From Xylogone sp. PMI_703 (lineage: Eukaryota > Ascomycota > Leotiomycetes), in NCBI GenBank assembly GCA_021399445.1, contig JAJTUQ010000003.1, forward strand, positions 2,356,001 to 2,420,000: a DNA stretch of 64,000 bases, read 5' to 3'. The notes beneath the pieces were generated by a model. The model saw nothing but the letters and a program-made list of their open reading frames with translations. It had not been told where the DNA came from and did no database searches. Position 1 is the stretch's first letter. Each line of letters begins with the position of its first letter. Shown one piece after another: positions 23,670-34,140 of this stretch. Position numbers and translations under genes: made by a program.

Positions 23670-25814
23670 TTGAGAGATGTGTCGGCGCTGGCACGGGCTG
23701 GAGAAGATGGAGATGATGGGGAAGAGCGGTACACGTCGGAGAGGACCTGGATGCCCAATTTATCCGGGTGAGGTGGGAGATTGAGGGTTAAGAGGCTCCG
23801 CGCAGGAATTGAGGAGGGTAAGTGAGGTTCGGAAAGTGCGGAGCAGGTGGTGGCATGGAGATATAGATGAGGGGAGCGCCGAGGTTGCTGGAGATGGGGA
23901 AATGTTGGTGCAGAATTCAAGATCAGCAACACCCGCCGTCATCGTATCGAAGGAACGAGACCTTGAAATTGGACTTGGTATTTGCCTCTGGGCTGGGCCA
24001 GCGGTGGATGTCTCAGGATCTCAGGCACCAACGTCTCGTTCCGGGATCCGAGCGCGAAGAACACGTTGAGGGCGGGACTGGATCATCGTTGTTCCGGCTC
24101 AGCGTATGACGCAAGAGCCATCAGCTGCCACGGACACTGGACGTGCAACTGTCACTGGTGATTGAGTGGTCCCACGCCGTCTGATGTCTCGACGTGTCAC
24201 CGTCTGTGTCGACTACAAACTGTTGGGAGACAGGAGCAAAATGATCTATTTCGGTTTCTGCCTATAGCATGCCATCATCTAGGGCGTGGCATCAGACGTG
24301 TAGACATGGCAGGAAACAGTATGGGCTTCAATACAGCACAATACTCACTGCTGCAAAGTTCTGCTGGTCTCGACAGCGAAGAGCAACCCAGTGCACATAT
24401 GGCTAGACTGTTGCTGACTCTGGAGTAGTTTGCAAGGCAAGAGGCATAGCTTGCGATCGATCAACAAGGGACTATTCCTCTATTAGAAGTTTAGAACTGC
24501 TTCAAGCCCTCTAACAATCCAGTCGCATTGATTCCTGGGTGTTTTCCAATGCCTTCGGACACTGATTCGGGCATTCACATGTCAGGGTGGGCTGCACCAC
24601 CCTCGGAACTTACAAGTAGGCTAGAGGTCTCTTGGAGCAGAAACAACGCGACAAAGCGATGATTACTTTCGAGTATAATGACCGTGTCAAGAACCAAGAG
24701 TAGAGGTTGTTGTCTGACTTGGTAACTATTCCCAGCTGTGGCCATACGTGTACCACCCTTTATTGCTTGCAAGAGCCGCGATTAAGCTCAGGGTTGCATC
24801 CCAATTTGGCGGAACCAGGCACGGGTTGTCGCACGGTCCACCCGTTCTCCCCTTGCCCGGCCCCAGCCATAGGGCAAGCAGGCAAGTCAACCTCTCCACT
24901 ATCAGTAGGCTATTCCACCGAGCTGGGTGCTAGCGGTGCAACAGAGACCCAGTTGGATATTCAACATCAGACCAAAAGTTAGACTTTCTGACTTATTAAG
25001 AGAGTTTTTATCTAGAGGATTTCATTCGCGGTCACATACTATTCGCAACCTCAGAAAAAGCAGATTTCAAGCAGGTGCGAGGCTTCTAATTGGTTCGCTG
25101 AGCTGATACAGTGAGAAGCTCGCGCATCCATTCTGGGATAACTGGTGATACGCAAATGGCACAACCATCAGCACAAACCCTAAATATGACAAGCTGTTGC
25201 TGAAGACATAAATATTCTCATGACTTCGCCCATGCTTTAAAGTTATCGCCGACGTGCTGCGTCACCTTCTTCGTAATTCACGTGATGGTTACTAATTTGC
25301 TTGCCTGCGGTGCAAAGTTACGCCGGCTCGACGGACCCTCGTATTCATCCGACTCGAGGTCGAAATAAGCAGCGACTCCACCCGGGGCCTGTCTTCTCGC
25401 CGTGTTCCAGTCAAATTCTAAGACTTGGTACGAGTCCAGCTCAGGCCATGCCGCGGTCATGAAAAAAAATGACGCCTTGGGCTGTCCTATGTCCGAGGAC
25501 TGGCCATGTCTATCACGTATTGCAGAGCTTTTAGGCGACTCTCACGGGGATAGCCTAGACGGAACAACTTCACTGTCCGAGCAGATTCGGATTAGCTACT
25601 GGGGAAAGGCTATTCGAAAACGTCAACAGTCTGCGACGGCAGAATGGATTACGGGTCACTGTTGTACCGTACTGATTTCTATTTTCTTCGTGTTGCGTAA
25701 TATGGATAGATATATATCTTTGTCAAATTCCCTTTGCCCTATTCTCTATCACCATCTTCACAGAACATTAGAATAATCTACACATATTACTTCACTAGAG
25801 ATTCCATTTTCAGA
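23670..25814. other. Divergent intergenic region, EFR3 / MFS exporter
   Basis: This 2.1 kb spacer separates two genes transcribed away from each other and should hold both promoters. No frame has recognisable content; those near 23809-24109 and 25402-25776 are short and repetitive or end without conserved sequence. A TTACTAA element and a CACGTG hexamer near 25280-25295 are the only sites worth naming. Confidence 0.55.
25279..25295. promoter_or_regulatory. CACGTG plus TTACTAA (Yap1-type site)
   Basis: CACGTG at 25279-25284 is followed five bases later by TTACTAA at 25289-25295, a perfect match to the Yap1/AP-1-like response element of fungi. It lies 520 bp before the MFS exporter start. One such heptamer in 2 kb can occur by chance. 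Confidence 0.3.
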
Positions 25815-27681
25815 ATGACTGCCCATACCCCAGATCCAAGGCTGGGGAGCGATGATTCATCAATATCGTCAGCCTTCTCCCCAGAGAAACGCTCCCTAGA
25901 TATTCCTCAGGATCAGCTTCCTGTATCAAGTACGGACAATAATGGCAATAATGGTCACGATAATGAGACCAAGGATACCTCTCCCGATTCCGTCGATGGA
26001 GAAGCTGCTGGTGAAATTTTCAGCCCCGACTGGCGATTCTATCTCGCCTTCCTCAGTCTCTCCGTCGTCACCATGGCCGCCGCCCTAGACGCAACCTCCC
26101 TATCCGTGGCCCTGCCAATCATCGCCGAGAAACTCCATGGAACAGCCATCGAAGCTTTCTGGTCCGGTACCTCATTCCTGGTCACTTCAACGGTCTTCCA
26201 GCCCAGCTACGCTGCTTTGTCTCACATCTTTGGCCGGAAACCTCTGACCTTCCTGGCACTTCTACTCTTCGCCGTGGGTGCTATCATTGCTGCTGTGGCG
26301 CAGAACTTCACGGTGATATTGGTTGGTCGGTCATTGCAAGGTATTGGCGCCGGTGGTATCATCACTTTAACAGAGGTCATTGTCAGCGATATGGTTCCTC
26401 TGAAAGAGCGAGGTAAGTGTCAGAGATGGAAAATAGATGGATCTTGTCTAGAGGCTAACCTAACTCCAAGGTAAATGGTTCGGTTTCATCTCTGGTGTTT
26501 GGGCTATTGGTTCCGTGACTGGTCCTCTTATAGGCGGTGCATTTGCACAAGATGTCTCCTGGCGCTGGATCTTTTGGATCAATATACCCATCATCGGTGT
26601 TGGTTCAGTTATGGTATTCTTCTTCCTTAAGCTTCGCCACACAAGACAGGAATCATTCTTCACTCAGCTGTCTCGGATAGATTGGTTCGGCTCTTTCCTT
26701 TTCATTGCATCTCTCACCAGTATCTTAATCCCTCTCTCCTGGGGAGGCGTCATGTATAACTGGAGTCATTGGCGGACCCTGGTTCCATTGATTCTGGGTT
26801 TCGTTGGCATCATCGCATTCATTCCATATGAGTACTATATCGCAAAAGAACCTATGGTCCGATTCAGCATATTTGGAAACTGGACCACACGGGTTGTCTA
26901 CTTCCAGACATTTTGGCACGGCATCATTCTCTGGTCGATCCTCTACTATGCACCAATCTACTACGAAGCCGTGAAGGACATGTCCCCTATCATGTCCGGC
27001 GTAGCTGTCTTCCCTGAGACCTTCACTGTTGCTCCCGCTTCAGTTATCGTTGGTATCCTTACATCAGTCACTGGCAAATACCGCTGGGCACTGTGGAGCG
27101 GTTGGATCCTCACTACCGTTGGAATGGGTATTCTCTACCTTCTAGACGTCCACACCTCAACCGTAGCCTGGATCTTCCTTAACCTAGTCCCCGGCTTGGG
27201 AACAGGTATGCTCTTTGCTGGGATGGGTATTGCCATCCCTGCAGCAGCAAATCCCAAGGACATGGGCCATGCAGTCGCGTTCTACTCCTTCTTCCGAACT
27301 CTCGGTCAGGGAGTAGGAGTTGCCATCTCAGGCTCCATCTTCCAGAATGAAATCTCCAAGAAACTGTCTGCCTACCCATTACTTGCACCACTGGCAGAAC
27401 AATACAGCAAAGATGCTGCAGGCTTAGTCCAGGTTATTAAGGCCATGCCGCATGGACTTGAGAGGACACAGCTAGTACAAGCCTATGCAGACAGCTTGAA
27501 GATCGTCTGGGCCGTCATGTGTGGATTTGCGGGTCTTGCTTTGCTCACAAATTTCTTCGTCAAGGCCTACACTCTGGATGTAGCACTTGACACCGAACAA
27601 GGATTCGCTGCAAAGAAGAAGGTAGGGGATGTTGAGAAGACCGAGAAGCAGGATCGTGACAGAGAAAATGTACTGGCATAA
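25815..27681 (+). CDS. MFS multidrug exporter, DHA2 (14-span) type
   Basis: Exons 25815-26412 and 26471-27681 join in phase 1 (58-nt intron, GTAAGT...CAAG) and encode 602 aa. Major facilitator drug:H+ antiporter of the plasma membrane. About 72 hydrophilic Ser/Asp/Asn-rich residues precede the first span at about residue 74. Motif A is seen as FGRKP (139-143), motif B as [12 protein letters not shown] (171-182) and the antiporter motif C as [10 protein letters not shown] (about 213-222). Length and number of hydrophobic segments fit the 14-span DHA2 group that includes toxin, azole and siderophore exporters. The C-terminal tail is Lys/Glu/Asp-rich. The substrate cannot be read from sequence. 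No biosynthetic genes lie next to it, so a stand-alone efflux role is likelier than a cluster role. Confidence 0.9.
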
Positions 27682-28332
27682 TTGAAATTTAATGGATGAA
27701 GATTGTGGCATGCTGAATGGTATGGATAATGGAACCTTGTGATGATGCATCAATCATAAATGATGGGATAGGACTGGCGTTCATTCGGAGCATAAGCGGT
27801 TTTTTTCAGTTCAAATATCTTAGAGAATTAGATTTGGATAAGCCGGAAGTTTAGACATAGATAACTTAATGAATTATGTACGACTAATATATAGACAATA
27901 TAATAACAACCACTCATCCATTAATATTACTGGTGAACTTTGTGTATCTTTGTTCGCAAATGTCCGCTCTGGCTTATGTTGACGTTACACAGACAGCTAA
28001 AACGGTTAAGGGGAGTTGGTGCAAATAAAGCAAACTTCAACATCTCCTAGTCTTGAAGTGGAATAGCGGCTGGATATGGCAATTCCTTATCGGATTCGCA
28101 TTCCCTGCATCGAAATGTTTCTACCGATTCTCGTCCCAGTCTTCAATTACTTCGACACTCAGTGAGCAAGGTGCTGCTACGCTCCTGGAGCTTTAACTAG
28201 AATCAATCTGGGCCCAAGGGAATTTGCTTGCCTGTCTCAGTTTCAATTTCTTCGGAACAAGAGCAGCCACCCCCCTGTATGCAGGCAATTCTCAAGCTTC
28301 GCATCTGCTCAACTCCCTAGACTTCTCCAAAA
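27682..28332. other. Spacer: MFS 3' end and ATP12 promoter
   Basis: An AT-rich first half fits the MFS terminator region. The second half is the likely ATP12 promoter. No conserved frame, RNA gene or repeat is seen. Confidence 0.55.
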
Positions 28333-29551
28333 ATGAATCCTATATACCAATTACCCATCAGAGCGTCTACAAGTGTGAGCAAACGCACCGCTCTCACTCT
28401 CCGAAAGTCTTGGCGGCCAACTTCAACAATATCGAGACAGCTCCACACTACCCCTCCAGCACTTGCGACGGTCGCACCTATAACAGCGACGGGGCCTCCA
28501 CCAAGCGCCCCCGTTCCGAGCGCAGAGCATCTTGACGAGCGGATAGCGAGGAGAAGAAAGCAGGCAGAATTACTAAAGAGGGGGGAGGAACTGAGAGGTA
28601 CAAAGAAAGGAACAACCAAGACCCGGAGGTTTTGGAAGGATGTACATGTGAAGGAAGTTGATGGTATATAACCCCCGGTCGTACTCCAATTGCTTCTCCA
28701 TGGAAGAGAAAGTAAGAACCTGATAGCTGATATTTCTGGGGAAAGACTCCCTCCAAGTTCATCTCGACTCCCGCCCTCTCCGTCGTCCCTCGAAACAAAT
28801 TCTCACAATACCGTCTCACAAACCGCACCTTGCAACCGCTCTAGCGCTAGAATGGGACCTCCTAGTCTCTGCCCAAGATGCTCTCCGCACACACCTCCTT
28901 CCTCTCACCTCTCTGGTCTCTCGTGCCCTTGATATAGCAGACGAGGACGCCGACCCAAACTCGAACTCGGAAATACGAGAGGGAATTGTGAACATGGTAG
29001 TGAAATACCTCGATACCGATTCCTTACTGTGCTGGGCTCCTGAACCGGCGCCTGACCCACCGGGATACGAAACGCATGTTTCTCGGACTGAGAGTCTGCG
29101 CTCGAAACAGATGCGGACTGCGAAGCCTATTATTGCGTACTTAACTGAGAGAGTGTGGCCTGGTGTTGAGATTGTCCCCGTGTTGGATGGGGATAGTATC
29201 ATGCCGAGAAGTCAGCCAGAGATGACAAGGAATATAATCAGAGGATGGGTTACTGGCCTTCCGGCATTTGAGTTGGCTGGGCTAGAAAGGGCCGTTTTGG
29301 CTGGGAAGGGATTGCTTAGTGCCGTGAGGCTGTTGGTCGAGTGGAGTCCCGAGTTAAGACATCTGAAGGCAGAGCAAGAAGAGGTTTTTGGCGTTGAGGA
29401 GGCGGCAAGGGCAGTAAGTCTTGAGGTTGACTGGCAGACGGGGATGTGGGGTGAAGTCGAGGATACACATGATGTAGATAAAGAGGACGTTAGAAGGCAG
29501 CTAGGGAGTGTAGTGCTCCTTGTATCTGGCGTGCCTGAGAAGAAAGAATAA
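28333..29551 (+). CDS. ATP12: ATP12, mitochondrial F1-ATPase assembly chaperone
   Basis: Exons 28333-28663 and 28746-29551 join in phase 1 (82-nt intron, GTATAT...GAAAG) and give 378 aa. Atp12 binds free F1 alpha subunit in the matrix before hexamer assembly. A long basic, Ser/Thr-rich presequence without acidic residues covers about residues 1-45 (RKSW, SRQLHTTP). The mature protein starts near the family block RRFWKDVHVKEVD, continues through HLDSRPLR and ALALEWDLL just after the intron, then DTDSLLCW, and later WPGVEI, LPAFELAGLERAVLAGKG and a C-terminal acidic stretch. The splice was chosen because only this acceptor restores the HLDSRPLR-to-EWDLL block. Length is normal for filamentous fungi. 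Confidence 0.9.
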
Positions 29552-29844
29552 TCAGATACCATGTACGATTTACGTATTCATAAATATCACTAGAAAATAA
29601 TGTATCTGTATCAAAATACATCACCAATGCTAAGACACCTGAGAGCACAAAGAGATATCAGGATTGTACCTTGTCTATTGATGCCATTGTTCCATTCTAC
29701 TCTATAACTCATCTTACATCTTATGTAACGTGCTCCATACACCACGCTGCGTCTTCCTATCCCTGCCGATAACAGATGGAAATGGAACAAGGTAATGCAA
29801 AAAACAAAGAATAATCATGCGGGTACATTCATCGTACAAATCAT

Positions 29845-31609
29845 TTATTGGTCAATTCCTTCAGCGGATGGCAAAGGAATAGCTTTGTAGAGCAAGATCA
29901 AAGCGGAGTGTGACTCTCCTCCACCAACTAAGGTATCGATCTTATCACTATCGACTTCGGAAACCTTTTCGTCATTGAACCACCACCACTTGCCGTCTTC
30001 TGGGCCTCTCTTGCCAGTCTCAGGATCAAGAGTACCTAGCTTCTTCACATACGATGTGTAATGTCCGCTGTCCGCGCTGGCACCTTGATGTGTGACTACA
30101 CCGCGCAGCTCATAAAGACCTGATTTATTTGCGCCTACATCTTTGGCAAGTTCAGGATTGATAAGCGCATGTAATTCTTTCTTCGCAGCTAGAATAGAAG
30201 CAGCACGTTCAGCCTCTATTTCGGCATCGGTCTTGTAAGTCACGTCCTCCATTTCCGTATCTCCTCCAGAGGACTTTTCCGGCTTCTTCTCGTCCTTCTT
30301 TGTTTCAGGAGTACTGTCAACCAGACCAGCTCTCTCGTTTGCGGCTTGCTGATCGTGGATGCGCTTCTGCCGCTTCCGAGCTCGCTCAACATCTTCTTCG
30401 TCCTTGCGAATCTCACGGACCTTGTCCCTCACAGGAATCAACATATCCTTTAGCTCGTCCGTACAGAATTCCACAACGTCTAGCTCATGGGGGAATGTAA
30501 CTTTGCGCATGATCTTCGCTTTCTTCTGAGCTTCACGTTTCCAGAAAAATCGAACAAAGTGAACTGTCAAGTATTTCGGAAGGCGTGAGATTCTGGATGT
30601 TTTGGTATATACAGCATCTCTGTCAAGAGTTGGAGATCGCTTTTCGATCTTCTCTTCTAGTCCGCTGAGAATACCGTCTCGCAGGTGGTTGGTAGTAGCG
30701 CTTATATGACAGTCGAGTTTCAAGAATGTATCATCGCTTTCTGTAGCTACTTCCCCAAGTTCCTTTGCGGCTGGATCGGTACACTCTATTATCGAGTGGA
30801 ATCGACCCGCCATATACTTGTCGACAAAGGACGATTCATCAGATCCTTCCTTAACCTTCAACCTTTGGCGTAATTGCGAAACGATTTGTGACCATGCCTC
30901 CTCCGCATCTTGTTGAGCATAACCATGTCCAGTCTTGGACTTTTCTGCGAATTGTGGGAAAGCAGTACGTAGCGCATTTAGGAAAACCAATGGTGGGAAC
31001 CCCTCCTGGGTTTCTGACATCTGTTTGTACAAATCACGTAATGAGGCAGTTAGATCCAAAGTCGACCCAAGACCTCCAAGACCAAATTGGCTAAGGTTTT
31101 GAATGGTAGCTGAGGCAGGTTGTGGCTCTGGTGTGTATTTAGCTAGCTCTTGTTGGAGTTCGGGCACAGCTCTTAGAGTCTGTAGGGTGGAATTAAGATA
31201 GCATGTGTTCCCAAGATTCTGTAAACCAGCCGGAATAGCACCTGCTTGTTGGGCTGCCTCTGCTTCGGTCATATCTTCCACAAATTTAATGGGTTTCTCA
31301 GGCCTCTTAATATCATTGCCACCCTCTGCAGGAGTGCCCATCATCATCAGCGTCGTTCCTGGTTTTATTGATAACTTCGACAGCTCAGTATCGTCCTTCA
31401 GTTGCCCACCCTTTACAAGAATTTTTTGTCGTTCCGGCTCGACACCTGTCAAGGAGTAGAGCTGGAATTTGAAGACTTCTCCAGTTGTAGCAGGGTCAAG
31501 TTCAACATCGTACTTTTTCCCCTGATGCTTCACGGTAACTAAATATAAGTATTAGCACACCAGTAATTTGAAAGGTATGAACTAGAAGTTCACCTGGAAT
31601 TGTCGCCAT
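29845..31609 (-). CDS. UBP6: UBP6, proteasome-associated ubiquitin hydrolase
   Basis: Exon 1 has only 16 coding nt (31609-31594), giving MATIP plus one base; exon 2 is 31538-29845; total 569 aa. Ubp6/USP14 docks on the 19S regulatory particle and trims ubiquitin chains from substrates. A ubiquitin-like domain covers about residues 4-77. The USP catalytic domain begins with GLQNLGNTCYLNST, whose Cys is residue 118, the same number as in yeast Ubp6. The His box DSGHYTSYVKK lies near 498, and WWWFNDEKV carries the Asn/Asp near 527-528. A Lys/Glu-rich linker lies between the Cys and His boxes. It is divergent from ARPC4, with 382 bp between start codons. Confidence 0.95.
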
Positions 31610-31991
31610 TTTGACTGTGTAAACCGGTGAGGGGGGCCCAAGAAGTGGCGCTCTCCAAGTCTCAAGACCAGACAAAGAGTAAAGAGAAAAGAGACTCAGA
31701 AGGGTCAAACTTTGACCTAACTATAGAAGATATATGATCCTTCGAGCACGAGAAGAGGAACAATATCCACTGGTATATCCAGACAATACTACACGTATCT
31801 ATTGTGAAGATATTGTAAGCTAGAAGCTTAACCAGCTACAAAGCAAACTGCTTGTGGCGGATAAACTAGCGCCGTTTCTCCCGCTGACCCCAGGCATCAT
31901 TGACGACGTAGCCAACCCCACCAAGACGTCCGCCAAAACCGTAACGGTACAACACCGCGATATTGAGGTCTAGGAGACCTAATAAGCAGCC
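31610..31991. promoter_or_regulatory. Shared divergent promoter, UBP6 / ARPC4
   Basis: Only 382 bp separate the two start codons, so the promoters must overlap. I see no clear TATA box and no proteasome control element (GGTGGCAAA). Use as a bidirectional promoter follows from the geometry. Confidence 0.6.
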
Positions 31992-32710
31992 ATGGTACGT
32001 TATATATCTATTGTTCTGGAACGCAACGGCATCGACTGATATAGCTTAGTCACAATCATTGCGACCGTATCTGCAATGTGTGCGCTCCACGCTGACAGCT
32101 GCTCTTACTCTGTCGAACTTCGCGTCCCAGACCGCTGAACGACACAATGTTCCCGAGGTCGAGGCTATGACTTCGCCCGAGGCCTTATTAAACCCTCTTA
32201 CAGTAGCCAGGAATGAGAATGAGAGGGTCTTAATTGAGCCAAGCATAAACAGTGTTCGGATAAGCATCAAAATCAAGCAAGCCGACGAGATTGAGCATAT
32301 CCTGGTACATAAATTTACCAGGTTTCTCACTCAAAGAGCGGAGGCCTTCTTCATATTACGAAGAAAGCCAATCAAGGTAAAGATAAGATGTGTTGTATTC
32401 TGGATGGAGTAGCTGATGGTTAAAAGGGCTATGATATTTCTTTCCTGATTACGAACTTCCACACAGAGGAGATGCTAAAGCATAAGCTGGTGGATTTCAT
32501 CATTCAGTTCATGGAAGAAGTGGATAAGGAAATCTCTGAAATGAAGCTTTTCGTGAGTTTTCAGACACAGCGAGCTACAGTGCATTGCTAATTCATAACC
32601 AGTTAAACGCACGAGCACGATTTGTGGCAGAGTCATTCTTAACTCCTGTAAGTGAAGCACATGTTTTAGCCAGAATCATGCATACTAATATATCACCATA
32701 GTTCGATTAG
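31992..32710 (+). CDS. ARC19: ARPC4, Arp2/3 complex 20-kDa subunit
   Basis: Five exons, 31992-31994, 32050-32376, 32427-32552, 32603-32647 and 32702-32710, all in phase 0, give 169 aa; the animal subunit is 168. ARPC4 forms the structural core of the actin-nucleating Arp2/3 complex with ARPC2. Diagnostic blocks are [19 protein letters not shown] at the N terminus, [57 protein letters not shown] and [12 protein letters not shown]. The first coding exon is the ATG alone and the last is just Phe-Asp-stop. Every junction restores the conserved sequence, so the model is firm despite the tiny exons. Confidence 0.95.
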
Positions 32711-34140
32711 ATGTAGCATAAGAGATATATTGATTGCATGCCGTGAAACCATTTTAGCCTCTGGAGCTCAAATTGGTATGATGTCAAAATGGCGTTCTGG
32801 GAGAATGAAAAGATAAATTCAATGACTATACATCTTACCTTGGACTACTACGATTACATGATGAATGTGAAATATCTTTTCTGTGGAATACTATTTGATG
32901 GGTCGCTGGCATTGGTAGATCGAGTCTTCGAGTCTTCGCACATCTTTACATAGGAGCCCGACAACTCCGAAAGCAAAGATATGTTCCCCGCAGCATTATG
33001 ATAACTATCAAATCTTTGCTACGACTTGTCACTGCATTACACATGCATGCAAAGTTCTTGTTAATAACAAGTTAAGCTCATTATTTCGAGATAAGTGGCC
33101 TGTTTTGTCAGTAACGATTTAGTTCTATTTCTTTTTTTTGGATATTACCTCAAGGCAGCTCCGTTCCCATCCTTATACTGTTTACAGAGCAATTCATTGA
33201 AAATGTTTTTTCTCTCACCACCCCACATGCCAACCATTTTACCCACAACATATCGGCGCTTATGGGATGTCGGTTCCTCTGATACCGTATGTCGCATACT
33301 CTTAATGAGCTATCCCTTTCTCTAGACCTTGTCAGCAAGTTATACACTTATTCATCCATGGATCTAGGGAGTTAGAGAGACTTCTTTGTTACCAATTACT
33401 TGAAGTATCATGTGCCGACCTTCCTCATATATATCCACCAACATAGTCACTTTATAGTCGCTCTTTCCAACTTCTTTGATCGTATACAAGCGTTAGGTGA
33501 TGATATCTTGTGCTCCTTTGAAAGCGTTAGTACGCAGCATTCACTAGTAGTGAAGAAATGCAAGACCGTGGCAATCCGCCATCTTTTCCACTGTTTAGCG
33601 GTAACTCATATAACAGCATTGAACGGACAAGTTCGTGATAGGTTATGGTTTTTCCCCTTTTCCAGCGCGACTTCTTATACAAGAAATCCATGCTACATAA
33701 TGTTTTACTGCTCTATATCCAAGATAGTTGAGTTAGTGACTTCTATTCTGTATTATATGACGGACTGAGTATGGCCTCGACCTTGTAGCGGCAGTTACTC
33801 ATACTTGTCTCGACTTATAGAGCACAGCGTCCCTCCATGATCCCCGAATTGAGTGAATTAGTAGCATCTCTTTGAAATATAGCGATGTGGACTGCCGGGG
33901 TCTTGGTTTGGTTAATGTATTTTGGGATATAACGCCGAGACACTACAGCCTCTAGATGCAACTATAGTAAACTTCTTCTCTGTCACTTACTCTTGTCAGT
34001 TTCCTTTACTTTATCCATCATACAAAGTTCTAGCTCAACTCTCTTTGTCGCTTTACTGAGCTTCTACCTCTTTAGCTCTTTGTGTATATTGCTTTGAAGG
34101 TATACTGGGACAAGTTCTCAGTCCAAAGAGCATCGCGCAA
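32711..34140. other. AT-rich spacer before the RRM gene
   Basis: There is no supported gene in 1.4 kb of AT-rich DNA. Frames at 33095-33325 and 33400-33768 lack recognisable content. Pyrimidine-rich sequence at about 33985-34080 probably marks the transcription start region of the RRM gene. Confidence 0.55.

Noticed and set aside
23809..24109. Open frames upstream of EFR3
   Set aside because: No conserved sequence or splice partner; lies where the EFR3 promoter is expected.
32711..34140. AT-rich spacer as a repeat relic with RIP
   Set aside because: No transposon-derived peptide or repeated segment seen; AT richness alone is normal for spacers here.
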